From Limnomonas spitsbergensis (taxonomy: Eukaryota > Chlorophyta > Chlorophyceae > Chlamydomonadales): a stretch of DNA of 64,000 nucleotides. The notes under the pieces are model-generated. The model was not told the DNA's origin and ran no database searches. It worked only from the letters and a program-made list of their open reading frames with translations. Shown here one piece after another: positions 29,701 through 41,632 of the stretch (its first letter is position 1; the number at the start of each line of letters is the position of its first letter). Position numbers and translations under genes: made by a program. The stretch covers positions 6,866,001 to 6,930,000 of the forward strand of contig JAYJMM010000124.1 of NCBI GenBank assembly GCA_037349105.1, given 5' to 3'.

Positions 29701-31126
29701 CAAAGAATCAAATACAAAAGAAGAAGAAAACACCAGACCGGAAAAGTTCAGATGATGGGGGGGGAGCAGTCCGATAATAATTTATGTCATGCACTCTTGG
29801 AGCACCAGAAAATACCCATTGCCGTCCTCCCCACCCTAAACCACATCATAAAAAGAGGCTTGCTGTCAGATACACAATTGATTGCTCTGTATCCACTCAT
29901 TTCCCATACTTCAGAAAATTGGCCACTATTTCTCATACTTCAGAAAACGGGCCACTTCCTGAACCCTCGTCTTCGGACTAATTTGTTTATTAAAACACCG
30001 GGTACCAGTATTAACAACAGCTACATCTAGGAGATTCACAATCTCACACCTTTTCTTAAAATTGTCTGGGTCGCAATCTCCAGCCCTGTTCACGATGCGG
30101 CAGAATTCAGGCTTCTCCTTAATGATGGAGACATGGCGGGTGCATATGCCCAAGCACTTGCTGATGCTCCAAAGGATGTCCACGTCAGATTCACCGGTGA
30201 ATAATGGAATGCCTGCACATTAATTGGAAGGGTGAGGTACTGAGGTCTCGAATTCGTGAGACCAATAACCATTAGAATAAATCGGAAACTCGAGGAAGAT
30301 GAATCACATCCTGGACATGGACACATTTCGCTCACCAAAGACTAATTCGGCACAGATGCATCCGATGGCCCAGATGTCGGCAGGGAAGTCACTGCTGTCT
30401 CGCAGAATAACCTCTGGAGCAGTGTATGGGCTGACATTGACAAACGTAGGGAAAATGCTATTTTTTCCCTTGAAAAAAATGCGGCCAGAGTCCAATCCTC
30501 CCAATTTCAGGAGACCGCTCTCTTGAAGCATGATGCTTTGAGGGCGCAGGTTCTGGTGACAGATGTTGTTTTGATGTAGGTGGGCAATGGCTGACACCAA
30601 CTGGTACAAGACTCGCTTGGTATCTTGGGCTGGTAACACCATGCCAGCGCTGGCCAAACGCTGCATGACCTCGGGCAGAAGTCTGGCACATGGCTCGAAC
30701 ACGAGTGCCAAGCGGCCATCCGCAATAATAGCTTCGCTTGTGAGACCGCAATTTGCATGCTGAAGTTTCGCTGACAAAGCGGCCTCATTGAAGAGCTTCG
30801 TCTCCAACTGCCATGCATACCATTCAGGCATCGATGTGAGTTCTACTGAGCGAGGTTCCCATACATAGACCTGGCAATTTTACTTACATCATGATACGGT
30901 AAGTACGCCGCCTATGTACAATCCATTCTCCACTCACCGCTTCAACCACGCCAGACTGTGCCGCCGCTGTAGACCTCTTTACCAGCCACGCTTTGCCCGC
31001 GCTGCATGCTGCTTTGCTCCATATGTCACAAATACAAGATGCAAGATGTATTTTACGTCGATGGCATGAGAACATGCCATCGACGTAAAATACATCTTGC
31101 ATCTTGTATTTGTGTCCTCCGTTCAT
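26733..31126 (-). CDS. CDK-like pseudokinase with long repeat-containing C-terminal tail
   Basis: Protein kinase fold that lacks the catalytic residues. Exons: 30938-31126, 30336-30807, 30050-30212, 29573-29627, 28598-29179, 28335-28474, and 26733 to about 27622. Phases close except at the last junction, where they miss by one base. The catalytic loop reads HQNLRPQS where active kinases have HRDLKPQN, DFG reads GLD, and the VAIK lysine position appears as VVEA. Structural motifs persist: TAPEVIL and DIWAIGCICAEL. The tail (28598 onward) has about four tandem units of the type FSTMRGLRRGVGSTSMVG, then a low-complexity Ser/Pro/Gln region. Such proteins act as scaffolds or allosteric partners; no partner can be inferred here. 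A decayed paralogue lies at 19765-23598. Confidence 0.75.
31027..31114. repeat. Perfect 42-bp inverted repeat with 4-base loop inside exon 1 of the pseudokinase
   Basis: Arms 31027-31068 and 31073-31114 are exact reverse complements around the loop agaa. Comparison with the paralogue at 23598 shows that the minus-strand DNA between GGCATGTTCT and TATGGAGC gained 45 bases, an inverted copy of the preceding coding DNA. The gain is a multiple of three and keeps the frame open. Confidence 0.95.
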
Positions 31127-33366
31127 ATTGGGTAGCCCTTGTTCATAGACGAATACAGTTTACGAAGTGTTGCGGTCTCCTACATATCTGACGTCAGACG
31201 TGCGCGTGGGAATGCTGATCACAAGTAGTGGGAAAGAATAAATAAGCCGTTGGTCACGCACGTATGCGTATGTAGCTTCTGTGGACGGTGGATGTACGAC
31301 AGCAGGGGCGCCCAGTCGGTGATTATGTACACACGTGACACCAACATCAGGAAGTCACCCGGGCACAGATGACTTCCGTGATGACTTCCCAATACCCGAG
31401 TGACAGCACGTTTCTGATTGGGACCCCGGAAAAAACGTGTACGACGGTCTTCTGGTCTTCAGGAAGTTCCCAGGTGTGGTGTTTCTGCAAACAACCCGGA
31501 GCCAGACACCGTAACGTTAGGGCGCGTAATCTTGCGTGGTTCAGGGTTTACTGCGATATTGCCGAATGTGTGCCTAAAAGTTATCTGCGCTGTTGCTGCT
31601 GCTTCTGCTGATGATAATGATGATGATAGGGATGACTCGCTCGCGGAGTGGCCAAGGCCGAGGCGGGCCGCGGCCTTTCTGCAGGGCGGCCCCCAAGACT
31701 ACTACCGTCCGATAAGATCATGGGAAGAAAAATGCGGCGATTCTTATTTGTAAATAAAAGCCCTTCGAAGGCCTAAATACACTCCGGGTCCTTTGGAATT
31801 TCCGGGGAGGGGGGGGGTCCCCGGAAAAACAAGAGACCGTCGTACACGTTTTTTCCCGGTCTGCCCATTGACTGCACCCCACGCACAGTTTCCCCGACGC
31901 CGGGGTCCCAATCAGAAACGTGCAAGTAGCTGTTTTGACTTCGGACATGCTACCGCGATGTCACAGCGGCACAAACAGCGATGTTTGATGCAGAAGTAGT
32001 AATTTCTACGATGACACGACCATAGTAGTATGCGCAAGGTCAAGCCCCCTAAGAACGGCACATACAGGCAGTGGTTTGGCCTTCGGATAGGACAAGCTCG
32101 GTAGAGCTGTCGCGGGATTCTACGCGGTTAAATGGCGAAGCAACACCACAATTTGGCTGCGAGACGGCAAGTAGTGCATGACAGATGCAGCAAGAAAGAA
32201 GGCAATGCACAGCGGATGCTGACAAAGAAGGAGAGCGTGCCACACTAGCCACACTAAGTAGTGCGAACGACACAGGCTGACAGACAGTGTCTCGTTGACC
32301 TGCCCTTTGGGGCGATAAGGCTTTCGTATCGAGACTCGAGGATAGGCCTCCCCTCTTGTGAATGACAGGAGTTATGCATACAGTGATTTTATTGCTCTGG
32401 TGTGGCTAGATGTGCATGTTTTTGTGCCTTACAGCCCGATTCTGATTGCCCCGGTCTATTATTAAATACCAGATTTTTCGCCCCGTATAATTTGCCCGTA
32501 CACATCGCCACGTACGGCATCACAGTAGAATAAAGACCAGATTTTTCGACCCCGTCCAAACCGACAGGCAACCGACCAGGTGTCACTGGTGCCAAATCGT
32601 CGCCACAGCCACGCAGGAATGTATTAGCCTCAACTGCGCAGGTTTATTGGTCTGCTACTAACCCTCGTAACAATTTGAGTGGAATATCGAATGAAAACAG
32701 CGAGTCAGCGAGTCAGCAAGACCCTGCCAGGATGCGAGGTTACAGCTGACAGCTGAGTTTCAAATGTTCACACGTTCACACATATTTCAATGTCGGAACG
32801 CGAGGAATCTGAAGTCGAAATCGTCGTCGTAATCGGGCGTTGCTGTCGAAGTTGAGGTATCAGTATGAAATCTCCTGCCACGCGAGGCGCATAAAGGCCA
32901 GCTATTCATCGCAGGTGTCATTTTTATGTGCTCGCAAAAAACAAGGAGTGCTAATATAGCGCAACTCAAGACCCAGGCCCGCATGCAGTCACACCGAGAA
33001 TGATGCGAACGCGATAGAAATTTAGAAAGGCTATGCCTGCTGACATACCAGGTTATGCTGGCTATTTTTAACTTGCATCAGAGTTGCAAGGCACTGGTCG
33101 GCGAAGCCTTTTTTTGCAGGGCCCAGAGTTGTAACGTCATTCATTTGCGATAAGGCTGCAGTTGTTTCTAAAACAGTACCTTCAAAAAATCCCGTCTCGA
33201 GGATCATCACATGCACACATTGCCGCCACATGGATGAGTAATCGAGATGATGTCGAGTAGTTAAACAGTGAAATCACTGTTGATGTTCCTGACATGCATA
33301 AGGACCTTAAGTGCAATAATACATTCTGGCAGCGTGTGTATGAATTAGGAACGACTTGCCTGGCGC
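31127..33366. other. Region with an imperfect inverted repeat and no recognised gene
   Basis: About 2.2 kb. DNA at 31407-31450 (cacgtttctgattgggacc, then acgtgtacgacggtct) recurs inverted at about 31837-31922. The minus copy encodes FLIGTPASGKLCVG, which resembles a P-loop, while the plus copy reads FLIGTPEKTCTTV and lacks 15 codons. GAT-rich DNA at 31610-31630 encodes an acidic stretch. I cannot assign a gene. Confidence 0.35.
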
Positions 33367-33712
33367 ATGACTGTATGTACCAAACACAACGGTGCGTGCG
33401 AGAATGATCAAGGCATGTGCACCAAGGGCCTCCCTGAACATGTTGCTAACAGGGCATTTCTTTGTCCTATCATGGATCGTTGGCGGTACCCTTGCCGCTC
33501 CACCGCTGACCAGGATATCGTGAATTACCACCTGGCCTGCTTCATGAGTGGGGTGGGTATTGCCACCATAAGAGAGTTCGTGCAAGCGTGTGGATTAAAA
33601 ATCTTATTAAGTACCTCGTCAAGGTAAGTGCATCCTCACAGTTGATAACAAGTAAGGCTGCCTTCGGACTCCCCGGAGAGGGAAGTGCCGGTGTGGTTAC
33701 CGCATCTGTTGC

Positions 33713-34198
33713 ATGTCAATGACATTACACCTTTGGGCCATGCTCAAAAAGGCTCGGCAGCGTGGGCGCCCAACTGTCCCGCATGTTGCATGTGTCCTCA
33801 ATCGTACCATCACCACCCTTGAGGCTGCATGGAAATTGCACAAGTTTAACTTTGTGATACACCCTGGCACACACAAGTTTGTTGGTGTTGCCATTAAATC
33901 CCCTGCTAGTCAGTTCTTTAAGAGAGCCATGCAAAGAGCTGATACCACCCTTATGGTAGACAAGTATTCTGCTAGGCATGACAGTTTGGCGGCATTGAAA
34001 ATTGGAAAGTTCTTCCGTCTTTATGAGGTCCACACTGCCACATCGGCCGAAATTTTGGATAAGGAACGTGTCAATCTTGTCGATGAAAATGGCATGACAG
34101 TAGTTTATGTGCAAACACCCAATGTCTTTGTTATTCTTACATACCTCCCCCAGTCGGGTGAGAATTTCTGGTACAATGAACTGCTTTGTTCGTTCTAA
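33713..34198 (+). CDS. Hypothetical protein exon, 161 codons
   Basis: An ORF of protein-like composition with no family I recognise. It reads through KARQRGRPTVPHVACVLNRT and ends NFWYNELLCSF with TAA. A consensus donor (AAG|GTAAGT) at 33620 follows another open stretch at 33367-33619 (LACFMSGVGIATIREFVQAC), so these could be two exons of one gene. No transmembrane segment or motif is clear. It could also be a transposon remnant, since the flanks are repeat-rich. Confidence 0.3.
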   Translation: MSMTLHLWAMLKKARQRGRPTVPHVACVLNRTITTLEAAWKLHKFNFVIHPGTHKFVGVAIKSPASQFFKRAMQRADTTLMVDKYSARHDSLAALKIGKFFRLYEVHTATSAEILDKERVNLVDENGMTVVYVQTPNVFVILTYLPQSGENFWYNELLCSF

Positions 34199-34861
34199 AC
34201 CCTTCTCGTCTGATCATGACATGCTGAATGCCTATATCCCATTGTTGATGGAGTTCAAAGATTAAAAAAACCAAGGGCTGGCAGGAGTCTGCAGTTTTTT
34301 AAAAGATGTGGAACACTGATGTGGAGTTACAAGCCTAAATACAAGACGGTAGGAGGTTTTAGTAGGAGGAATGGCAAGTCGAAAATGTATGTTGCGTCAT
34401 ATATTGAGAGTCGGGCCCCATTCCATGGCTTATAAAGATATCATAGCCGACCCAAACAATGCTGCTATGGTGGGGGATGACATGCATGCTACCATTCTGA
34501 TTAAATCTCTGGACGTAGTAAGATTTTTTTTAGTTTTTTAAATCTGTCCTCAAGCGCATGCACTCGCCTACAAGACATGTTGATACATTTGCTATCGATA
34601 TTAATTTGCTATTGAAGTCCCCATGACCAGGCTGCAGCTTTGAAGGCGATCGCTGCCGCATCGGAAAAATCCGCTTTACTAGGCTCTAAAGAATCCATGG
34701 TCCTGGTGGCATTGGAAATCCTTTTTCATCAAAACTTAAATCGGTGCCCTCACAACAACGAATGGAAAAGTTATACTTTGTGCCTCCACCGCCAAGGCTG
34801 CTGCCTATGGGTTAGGCAACAACGCAAGCACATCCCATAGTTATTAATTTGGATTTACTGG
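34199..34861. other. Short region without a recognised gene
   Basis: About 660 bases, AT-rich in parts (poly-T near 34520). Fragments such as ADPNNAAMVGDDMHATILIKSLD near 34440-34510 look faintly coding, but the frame is short and closed. Confidence 0.3.
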
Positions 34862-36285
34862 GTCTGGGTGCATCAATGGGTGTCACGGGATCCTCCCTTG
34901 GTTCCAGCCCTCTCAGCCTGCTGCTGCGCCTAGACGCTTCTGGGTGCTGGTGGCGGTCAGGATCTCCAATCAAGCCCTGCATTTCTGCTAAATATCTGAA
35001 CAACTCGCCCGTTCGCCTGTATTGGCACACAGCAACCTTTGACGCAGTTTACAGCGCGCTTCTGCTCCCTCTACTGTCTGCAGCATGGTGAGGGCTCGCT
35101 AGATAAGTCAGGGCAACAGGAAATTGCAAGCTGATCTGGCGGAATAACCCCTCGCCTGATCGCTGAACCTGGTGATCTGGCGGAATTGACCCTCGCCTCC
35201 CCCACCTTTTAACTCGCTGGGACGCCCTGCTGATCCCTGGGTTGTCAGGCGCGTGGCTTCTTGCTCCCGACTTGCTTTCCTGCACACAGTCTCGGGTTGC
35301 CGCTTTTAAACTGGGATCCCAGATCCTCAAGCTCACTTCTGTCAACACTTGGGTTATTGCCATCCACCTCAAACGCAATTCCAGGTGTACAGGCACGAAT
35401 CAGCTGGGTTTATAACTCCACAGCCTGATCTTCAAGCTACGTCTGCTTTTGGGTTGCCACTCCCAGCGCAAGCAGGTATTGACTTGGTATTCTCTTAGAG
35501 AACTCTCTGCTCAGTGATTTCTAGCTGTCCAAGGCAGATCCTCTTGTCAAGCAAAAAATTCCAGATCCACAGCAAATGCACCTTTAGCAGGATTCGATGA
35601 GTCAAGCTGATCAGGCTGAACCCACTTCGTCCCTTTTAAGTGGACACGCGATGGTTGCTTCAGATCCGTGGCGGACTTCTTCCCCACAAAGTGGCAGACA
35701 CCTACGGGCGGCCTCAGTGACTACACACTGGCCGCTAATGCGCAGCGCGTTAAGCTGTGGCTGGAACTGATGGTGACAGGCAGACTCTGGTCTCGTATAT
35801 GCTAGCCTTCTGGCTTCTGGGTTGCGAACCTGACAATATGATCTGGGCCACTTACCGCGTAACGCGGGAGACGTCGTATGCGTAGACTGCGGACATAAAC
35901 TCCTATGTCGGGCCGGGCGTCTTGCTGGTTAAAATACTTCTTGCTAATCGGCTTTGGAAGCTGATATAGGCTTGACTTTTTGAATGGGTACTGGCTTAAT
36001 GCTCTTCACAGGGTATATCTCGGGATAATAGCCGGTGCTGTTTACAATTAGAGGCCTGTCCACTTAAAAGGGACGAAGTAAGTGTCAAGCGTGCAAGCCG
36101 GTATTCAAAGGTCCCGGGAAGCCCCTAACTACTGAGTACGGGAAATACTGCCTCAGGCCATCCCGAAAGTGGGATGCTGGGCTCCAGACCTAGATTTGGG
36201 GGATTCGCAGGGAAGCTGCGGAGTCACCGTGGCCGCAATCAGCGGCCATACGGTTCTGGCACGTTTACTGCAATATATCGTGACA
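34862..36285 (-). mobile_element. Truncated Gypsy retrotransposon: one LTR plus gag leader
   Basis: Read on the minus strand it starts TGTCACGATATATTGC at 36285 and follows the LTR of the element at 43099 (shared gactccgcagcttccctgcg, cattgtggggaagaagtcc type blocks). It then follows the internal leader to the first ORF (DPDRHQHPEASRRSSRLRG) and stops abruptly at about 34862. The rest of the element and the second LTR are missing. It is diverged from the full element but nearly identical over 370 bases to the fragment inside the hAT transposon, so it belongs to a sister subfamily. Confidence 0.85.
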
Positions 36286-36721
36286 TTCATCATGTCCTAT
36301 ATGGATGTAGGTCCAAGCCGCATCTAGGCACCCGTTTGACAACCAATGCAAAGTTCTTTAGTATGAAAGAGGTGGGCAGCTGCTAGCGCGAGCTGCAGTC
36401 GGCCCATGAGAAAGTGGCCAGCTCACATGAGGCACAAGGTGGGGGGTCAGATGACAGAAAGGATTCCCTATCACAGGCAGACGGACATGATTCAAAATAT
36501 TGGCAGTCGACAAAATCCTCCTAATATTTCGTTATGCTTCTTATCAGCCAAAGCAACGACGTGAGATGCCCCATAGGCACCCAACACAGGTCAAAATCTT
36601 AAGACATGGCTTAGTTACCCGAATCTTAATTAAATTATTTCAAGATCAGGGTTCAAGGGGCTGCCCGTGGCTTCCATGTTTCCATAGACAATGCCTGGAG
36701 CTGCTGAGCTGGCAAAGCCCT
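36286..36721. other. Short region 3' of IDI
   Basis: About 430 bases between the truncated LTR and the IDI stop codon. It should contain the IDI 3' UTR. Nothing else is recognised. Confidence 0.4.
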
Positions 36722-39136
36722 TCATGAGCAATCCAGATGATGAATGCTAGCTCGGTCAGCAAAGCGATCGGTACCCACGGCAGCAGGGAGATCTGCCCAC
36801 CACTGAGGAAGGAACTTCTCTGCTATGATCTTGAACCAAGGTGACCATCGTAGCCCACTATCCGGCTGCATCATCTTCGTCAACTCTGTCTGGGTGACGT
36901 ACCTGGTCAACGGCGATCACACAGATTTACAGTCACATCAGTAGCATAACCCACGGCCTAGCTTTTTTAGTACAGAGGTGAAGCGTCATCGACATTACAG
37001 GATATAATCTCGCCATCCTGTGCTCAGCCAGCAGTCCACCGAGTTGGCTCTCTTTTGATGACAAAAGAAGAGGATAGAGGCAGGCCACGCCGTTGCGGAC
37101 AGGACACTACCGTGAAACCACTTTGACTCCGCTCGTAATTAAATAATTATTAGGGTGCGAGGACATGGCTGCGCGCTAATATTAATTCGAAAATTGCCGC
37201 TGCGCGGAGCGTCGGTCAGGTGCCCAAACAACTATTTTGGGGGTGCGCGGTATGAATTAAAAGCAGCACTTTTTACAAAAATGCGCGCGCTTGTTTGAAT
37301 CGACATCCGTTCAGTCATCCTTGTTAACTGTGCCCAAATAGCCCTGCATAGTAACAGAACTGGTGACTCAGATGATTACTACCGGTACTCGAACTGCTGA
37401 CCTTGAGGGTTAACATTGAATTTACTGTACTGGCTGGAAGTGCTGCGCGGAAGGAATTTAAATTATTTCCAGTCATGCGCGATGCTAAATTAAATTACCT
37501 GCTGCGCGACATTAAATTAAATTAAAATTTCGTCGCTGCGCGACCGTTTATTAAATTATTTTTTAGGTGCGAGACGAAAATAAAATTCTTTTTCTTGGGG
37601 GTGCGCGGAGTCTAAGTGGTTTGACGGTATTCACCTGATTTCATCAATCTCCTCAGGGTTGGGCTTCAGGGTTACCTCTGGCACTTGGATGAAGAGGATA
37701 TAGTCCATCTCGTGCTGTCGGGCAACAGTAATGGAGGAATCGGCAGACGTCTTAGGGGGAGATGGGTTATACAGTCCTATAATCATATCGCAAGGTCTCC
37801 TTGCCTGCCAGCATTCAGTCAGTCTCTTATCATGCCCTGTCAAACACCGACCCCACTGATTGAGCCTGCCAGGGAATCGCAGTCAATCATCATGCACTAA
37901 AGCCCGTAACTTGTCCCCCAGTTGGATGATATGACTTGTGAAGCTATAAAGTCGCAGTCAGACTTGCAGTGCCTTTCTTTGCTGAATAGTTGACCAGGGG
38001 CCCATGTAAAGTGACACTTGGGACTATCTGCTTAACCTAATGGTATCTTAACATGAAGTTGGAGATGATAATGGGCACCCGCTCCATGTCTCGTGTGAAA
38101 AGTGTATATGCAAGGCCAACGAAGTGCACTGCTTCTTTGAAACTGACATGTGAATCAGATGAATCAGATATCAAACTCCAGCAGGACAACACTGCTCGGC
38201 TATTGGAAGGCGTGCCCCCAAATGAAGCTCTCTCACCTCCCCCCACTCTGCTTGTGGGCCCCATGTGTCCTTGTCCGCAGCGCAGTAGTGAAGCCGCGTG
38301 AGGAACCGGAAGCCGTCTAATGGAAGCTCGGAGGCAGGTATACCCAGTTCGTGCTGCAGCTTCCGCACTGCTGCATGTCGAATTCCGGGGACCGTGCCAT
38401 CCAAGATCTGTGAACAAATAATCCATGTTGGGGGCACTCACACTTCAATGAACATTTCTGGGTCCTAACCTAGCCGAGGGTGACGAACAAGCCAAGGACC
38501 AACCTGTTCCTTGGAATCAACTTCATCGGGGACCTGTCCCAGCAGTGGGTGGCTACAGCATGTGTTTGTCCACACTGATGGGAAGGTGACCTTGCCACTG
38601 GCACGCTGCTGTAGTAGCAGGCGTCCGTCCACGTCAAACAGGAAGACACTGGGAGATTAGAAAGGCATTCCCAGAATCTCACCGTTACAATTAAAACAAG
38701 GAACAAGGAACAGCAAAAAAGAACCACGATTCATGACATGAGAGTCTGAGCACCCTCGCTTATCTGCAAGTAAGTCATCATCATCTTGCTTGGCACCGGG
38801 AGGTGTATCCCTACCGTATTTATCTCAGTTGTGTATTTCATTCAAGGAAGGAGGCACACAATCATTTGCAAAACATAGTGCATGACTCTGAAATGACAAT
38901 GGACTGAATGTCCAGGCATGGGGATACTGGTACAAGGATGGGCCATGCGAGTACGATCCTGGTGGCATGGCATGGCACTGCATGCCCTCACCTGAATGCT
39001 CGATGAAGCAACCCACGAGGCTGCTTGCTAACGAAGCGATGGCAGTCGTGCTTGCTGCAGTGTCCTACGGCCTCATCTTGTTCGTTAACGAGAATGCACT
39101 CATCCTTATGCATGAAATCCTCCTGGGTGCCATGCC
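36722..39136 (-). CDS. IDI: Isopentenyl-diphosphate delta-isomerase, type I (5' end unresolved)
   Basis: Interconverts isopentenyl and dimethylallyl diphosphate, feeding carotenoid, chlorophyll phytyl and sterol synthesis. Exons: 38992-39136, 38504-38648, 38237-38407, 37635-37714, 36722-36902; phases close and the stop is TGA. Motifs in order: [48 protein letters not shown] with the active-site Cys, [16 protein letters not shown], then WGE joined across the intron to [13 protein letters not shown] with the catalytic Glu and metal-binding residues, and [16 protein letters not shown] at the C-terminus. The first listed exon starts with a two-base partial codon, so at least one exon with the start codon and any plastid leader lies further right (39.2-40 kb) and was not found. 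Confidence 0.93.
37137..37615. repeat. IDI intron with alternating TGCGCG words and AATT-rich tracts
   Basis: This intron stretch contains at least eight TGCGCG or GCGCGC words, each followed by AT-rich DNA such as ttaaattaaatta. The phrase ttgggggtgcgcgg occurs at about 37239 and 37592 as a direct repeat. Composition is unlike any neighbouring intron. It may be a decayed non-autonomous transposon; no terminal inverted repeat was established. Confidence 0.6.
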
Positions 39137-40183
39137 CTGCCAAAATGACAATGTGAGGGGATGAGGAGACGTATTAAGCAATGTATCAGTCACGCACCAC
39201 TCCAAGTTGCCATAGCCTTCAGAAGTGGCGCCGGCGTGTGCGAGAAATTTCGGCTCGACGGGGTGATCGCACGAAGGAGATGGCGATTCAGAATTACCGG
39301 CAGCATGCCCTTTGTGATCAAAATATTACGTATAGGAACTGTAGTGTTTTCATGTTGAGCTCAATTGAAGAGCTCAGATCTGCAGGGATCAGATATCAGA
39401 CGTACAGGACCTACATGAGACCCAGATCTCTACCGTAGAGAGCCAGACATTTGAATTCAGACCATGAATTCATTGCATCAAACAACGTTTCATATGAATT
39501 CACAGCCTTCATGTCAGAGAGCCTCGGATCCCTAATGGCAGGCAGGCAGGGTGCCAGAAGTTCCCTTTTGCAGCATCAGGCCTGGTACTTGAAGTGTTCC
39601 TGCGATAGTGCTTTCTTGGGTTTGAAGTATAGAAAAGCAAAAATATGTGAAAATACTCTCTATGCTTCCATCATGGCCTGGGTCAGGTCTTTCCTGCTCT
39701 CCCCCTCATGCACAGGTTTCATCATGGCATGAAAGCAATGACTGGCAATGCTATCACAGTTAAAAGGTGCACCGAGTGAATGACTGCGACAAGCAAGGAG
39801 CGACTGAGAAACCGCACGGTGCAGTCATGTGTCGTGACAATGTGCCATGTTCAGACATCAGGATAGACAGACATCGTCTGTCCACGGGACCCGAGCAATA
39901 CAGCACCTTTAAAATACCAGTAAGCAAATAAGAGTAACACTGTAATAGTATGCAAACTTGTACGGTATGCAGAATTAAAAGTCATTTTCTGCCTGCACAC
40001 ATCAACCCTCAAGAGATCGCTCCTCCAACTTGGCACTACAGAGTCTTACAGTTTATGATGCAGCCTTCAAGGATTGACAGCGCCGGACCGGTTATAGACA
40101 AACCCCCAGATGGGGGCATCAAAATCAACTTCAACCAAACAAACACCAGCTTCGTCCGGGCATCCTTGCAGGCACGGCCATAT
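39137..40183. other. Region between IDI and the rhomboid-like gene
   Basis: About 1 kb that should include the missing first exon or exons and promoter of IDI. It also holds a short LTR-end fragment (39813-39839). No further ORF is recognised. Confidence 0.4.
39813..39839 (-). repeat. 27-bp LTR-end fragment related to the LTR at 60594
   Basis: On the minus strand the DNA starts T-G-TCACGAC and matches the first 27 bases at 60594 with two differences (TGTCACGAC, then ATGACTGCACCGTGCG). Similarity beyond this is weak. It suggests a remnant of the same LTR family. Confidence 0.55.
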
Positions 40184-41632
40184 TTACTTAGGAGCATCTG
40201 GATCAGGCAAACGCGCCATCAGAACCACCAATGCTGCCGCCCCTGCTGCTCCAACAGCCCAGGTGTTTCCTGGTGAGGCTGCCGTAGCTTTGAGACTCTT
40301 CAGGACGGACGTCACCAGAGATACGGGGTCGCCACTGAGGGCTGCTGATAGAGAGGAGGAGGCAGAGGGGGCAGAGGCAGCTGCTGCAGACGCGGCTGCT
40401 GCTGCCGCGCTGGCAGGGGCCCCCAAGAGAAAGCCCATGATGAAATTTCCAGATAAGGCCGCTCCTAACACCCAAGTCAGACTAGGTCTGAAGCTGAGCA
40501 CCAAGGCGGTAAGGAACACAGCCATTGCACCCCCTGAGGAGGCAACTCCAAGCATTGACAAGGCCTTTACTTTGGCTGTGCCCGCCAGGAAAGCCCAGCT
40601 GGAGAAGTTAGCACCTGCAAAAGCACTCAAGTAGAAGCGGACAAAGAGTGGACTCAGTCCAGAGGGTGAATTTGTTTAAAATTTGAAGCAACTCCCCAAT
40701 TTGTCCTTCCGTTCTTACCAACTGCACCCAGAATATATGCAAACCAGACACCCACAGCTCCAAGATCCTTGTTCACCAACTGCAACAGAGAGAAATGAAG
40801 CAATGCTCATTAGTTAGCCGATTACGAAAAGGAATATTGGTTTATGTGGTTGGCCTGTCAAAGTGAATATTGACAGGCCAGCCTTACATGCGACATCTCA
40901 GTGCCACTTTTAATGAGTTTGATCTACATATTGGCCTAGGTCACACTAGAGGCGACAGATATGAAAAGCCTAGAAACTTGTTTTTGTAAAGTTTGGAAGG
41001 TTTCTTCTCAATCAGCCTTGTATAAGATACCCGCTTGTGGCGGGGAGCACAATTTCCTTCCCATTGCTTAAAGTTGAGGACTCTTGAATTGACGGTGAAC
41101 CTACCCGGCTGAAGAAGAAGACGACAAACATATTCCGTCCTAGCTGCTCAAGATTGTGATGAACAAATGCGGATGTCAAAAACGACCACCTGGATTGTAA
41201 GTTGTGGGAACTCAACATGATACAGAAACTGAGGAGTCGTTGAGTGTCTTGCTGACAGGAAGGTCCACCCAGCAATCCACAGCACCAATTTATAGCATGC
41301 CTTCACTACCAATGATAATAACAATCACATCTGTATATATTGCGCTGACCGTGCTGGTATGGGATACGAAACCAAGCAAAATCTCACCAAGTCACAGAAA
41401 CAGGGTTGATGGCAAGCGTTGCAACAGCAGATGACTTCCAGACCGTCGCCGCTAGGAAAAGAGAAATGTTGAGCAGTACAAGAGCTGCCACCCCTACGGG
41501 CACCTCAAAGCCTTGGAGATCTGGTCCAGGAGCAGGTGTTCCACCCACTCTGGGGTGGAGAGGCTCTGAAGATAGGGTTGCATTTGAGGCAGTTTTGGTG
41601 TTTGAACTCAGGTGAAGAAACGAGCGAAGGGT
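40184..41632 (-). CDS. Rhomboid-like integral membrane protein (5' end unresolved)
   Basis: Exons: 41388 to at most 41632, 41105-41189, 40719-40779, 40184-40614; phases close. The first exon encodes a Ser/Thr-rich segment and one membrane helix (VPVGVAALVLLNISLFLA). The next has WSFLTSAFVHHNLEQLGRNM, the typical rhomboid helix-1 to helix-2 block. The last exon has ILGAVGGANFSS joined across the intron, then ALSMLGVASSGGAMAVF, where the active-site GxSG appears as ASSGG. The expected helix-6 His (AHxxG) reads SGNFIMGFLLG, so no His is present and protease activity is doubtful. An Ala/Ser-rich tail follows. In plants and algae such proteins sit in plastid or mitochondrial membranes. No start Met in the first exon; an upstream exon is needed. 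Confidence 0.75.

Noticed and set aside
34862..36285. Independent gene at 35.05-35.40 kb on the minus strand
   Set aside because: The DNA aligns with the untranslated leader and gag start of the Gypsy element, so it is part of a truncated copy.
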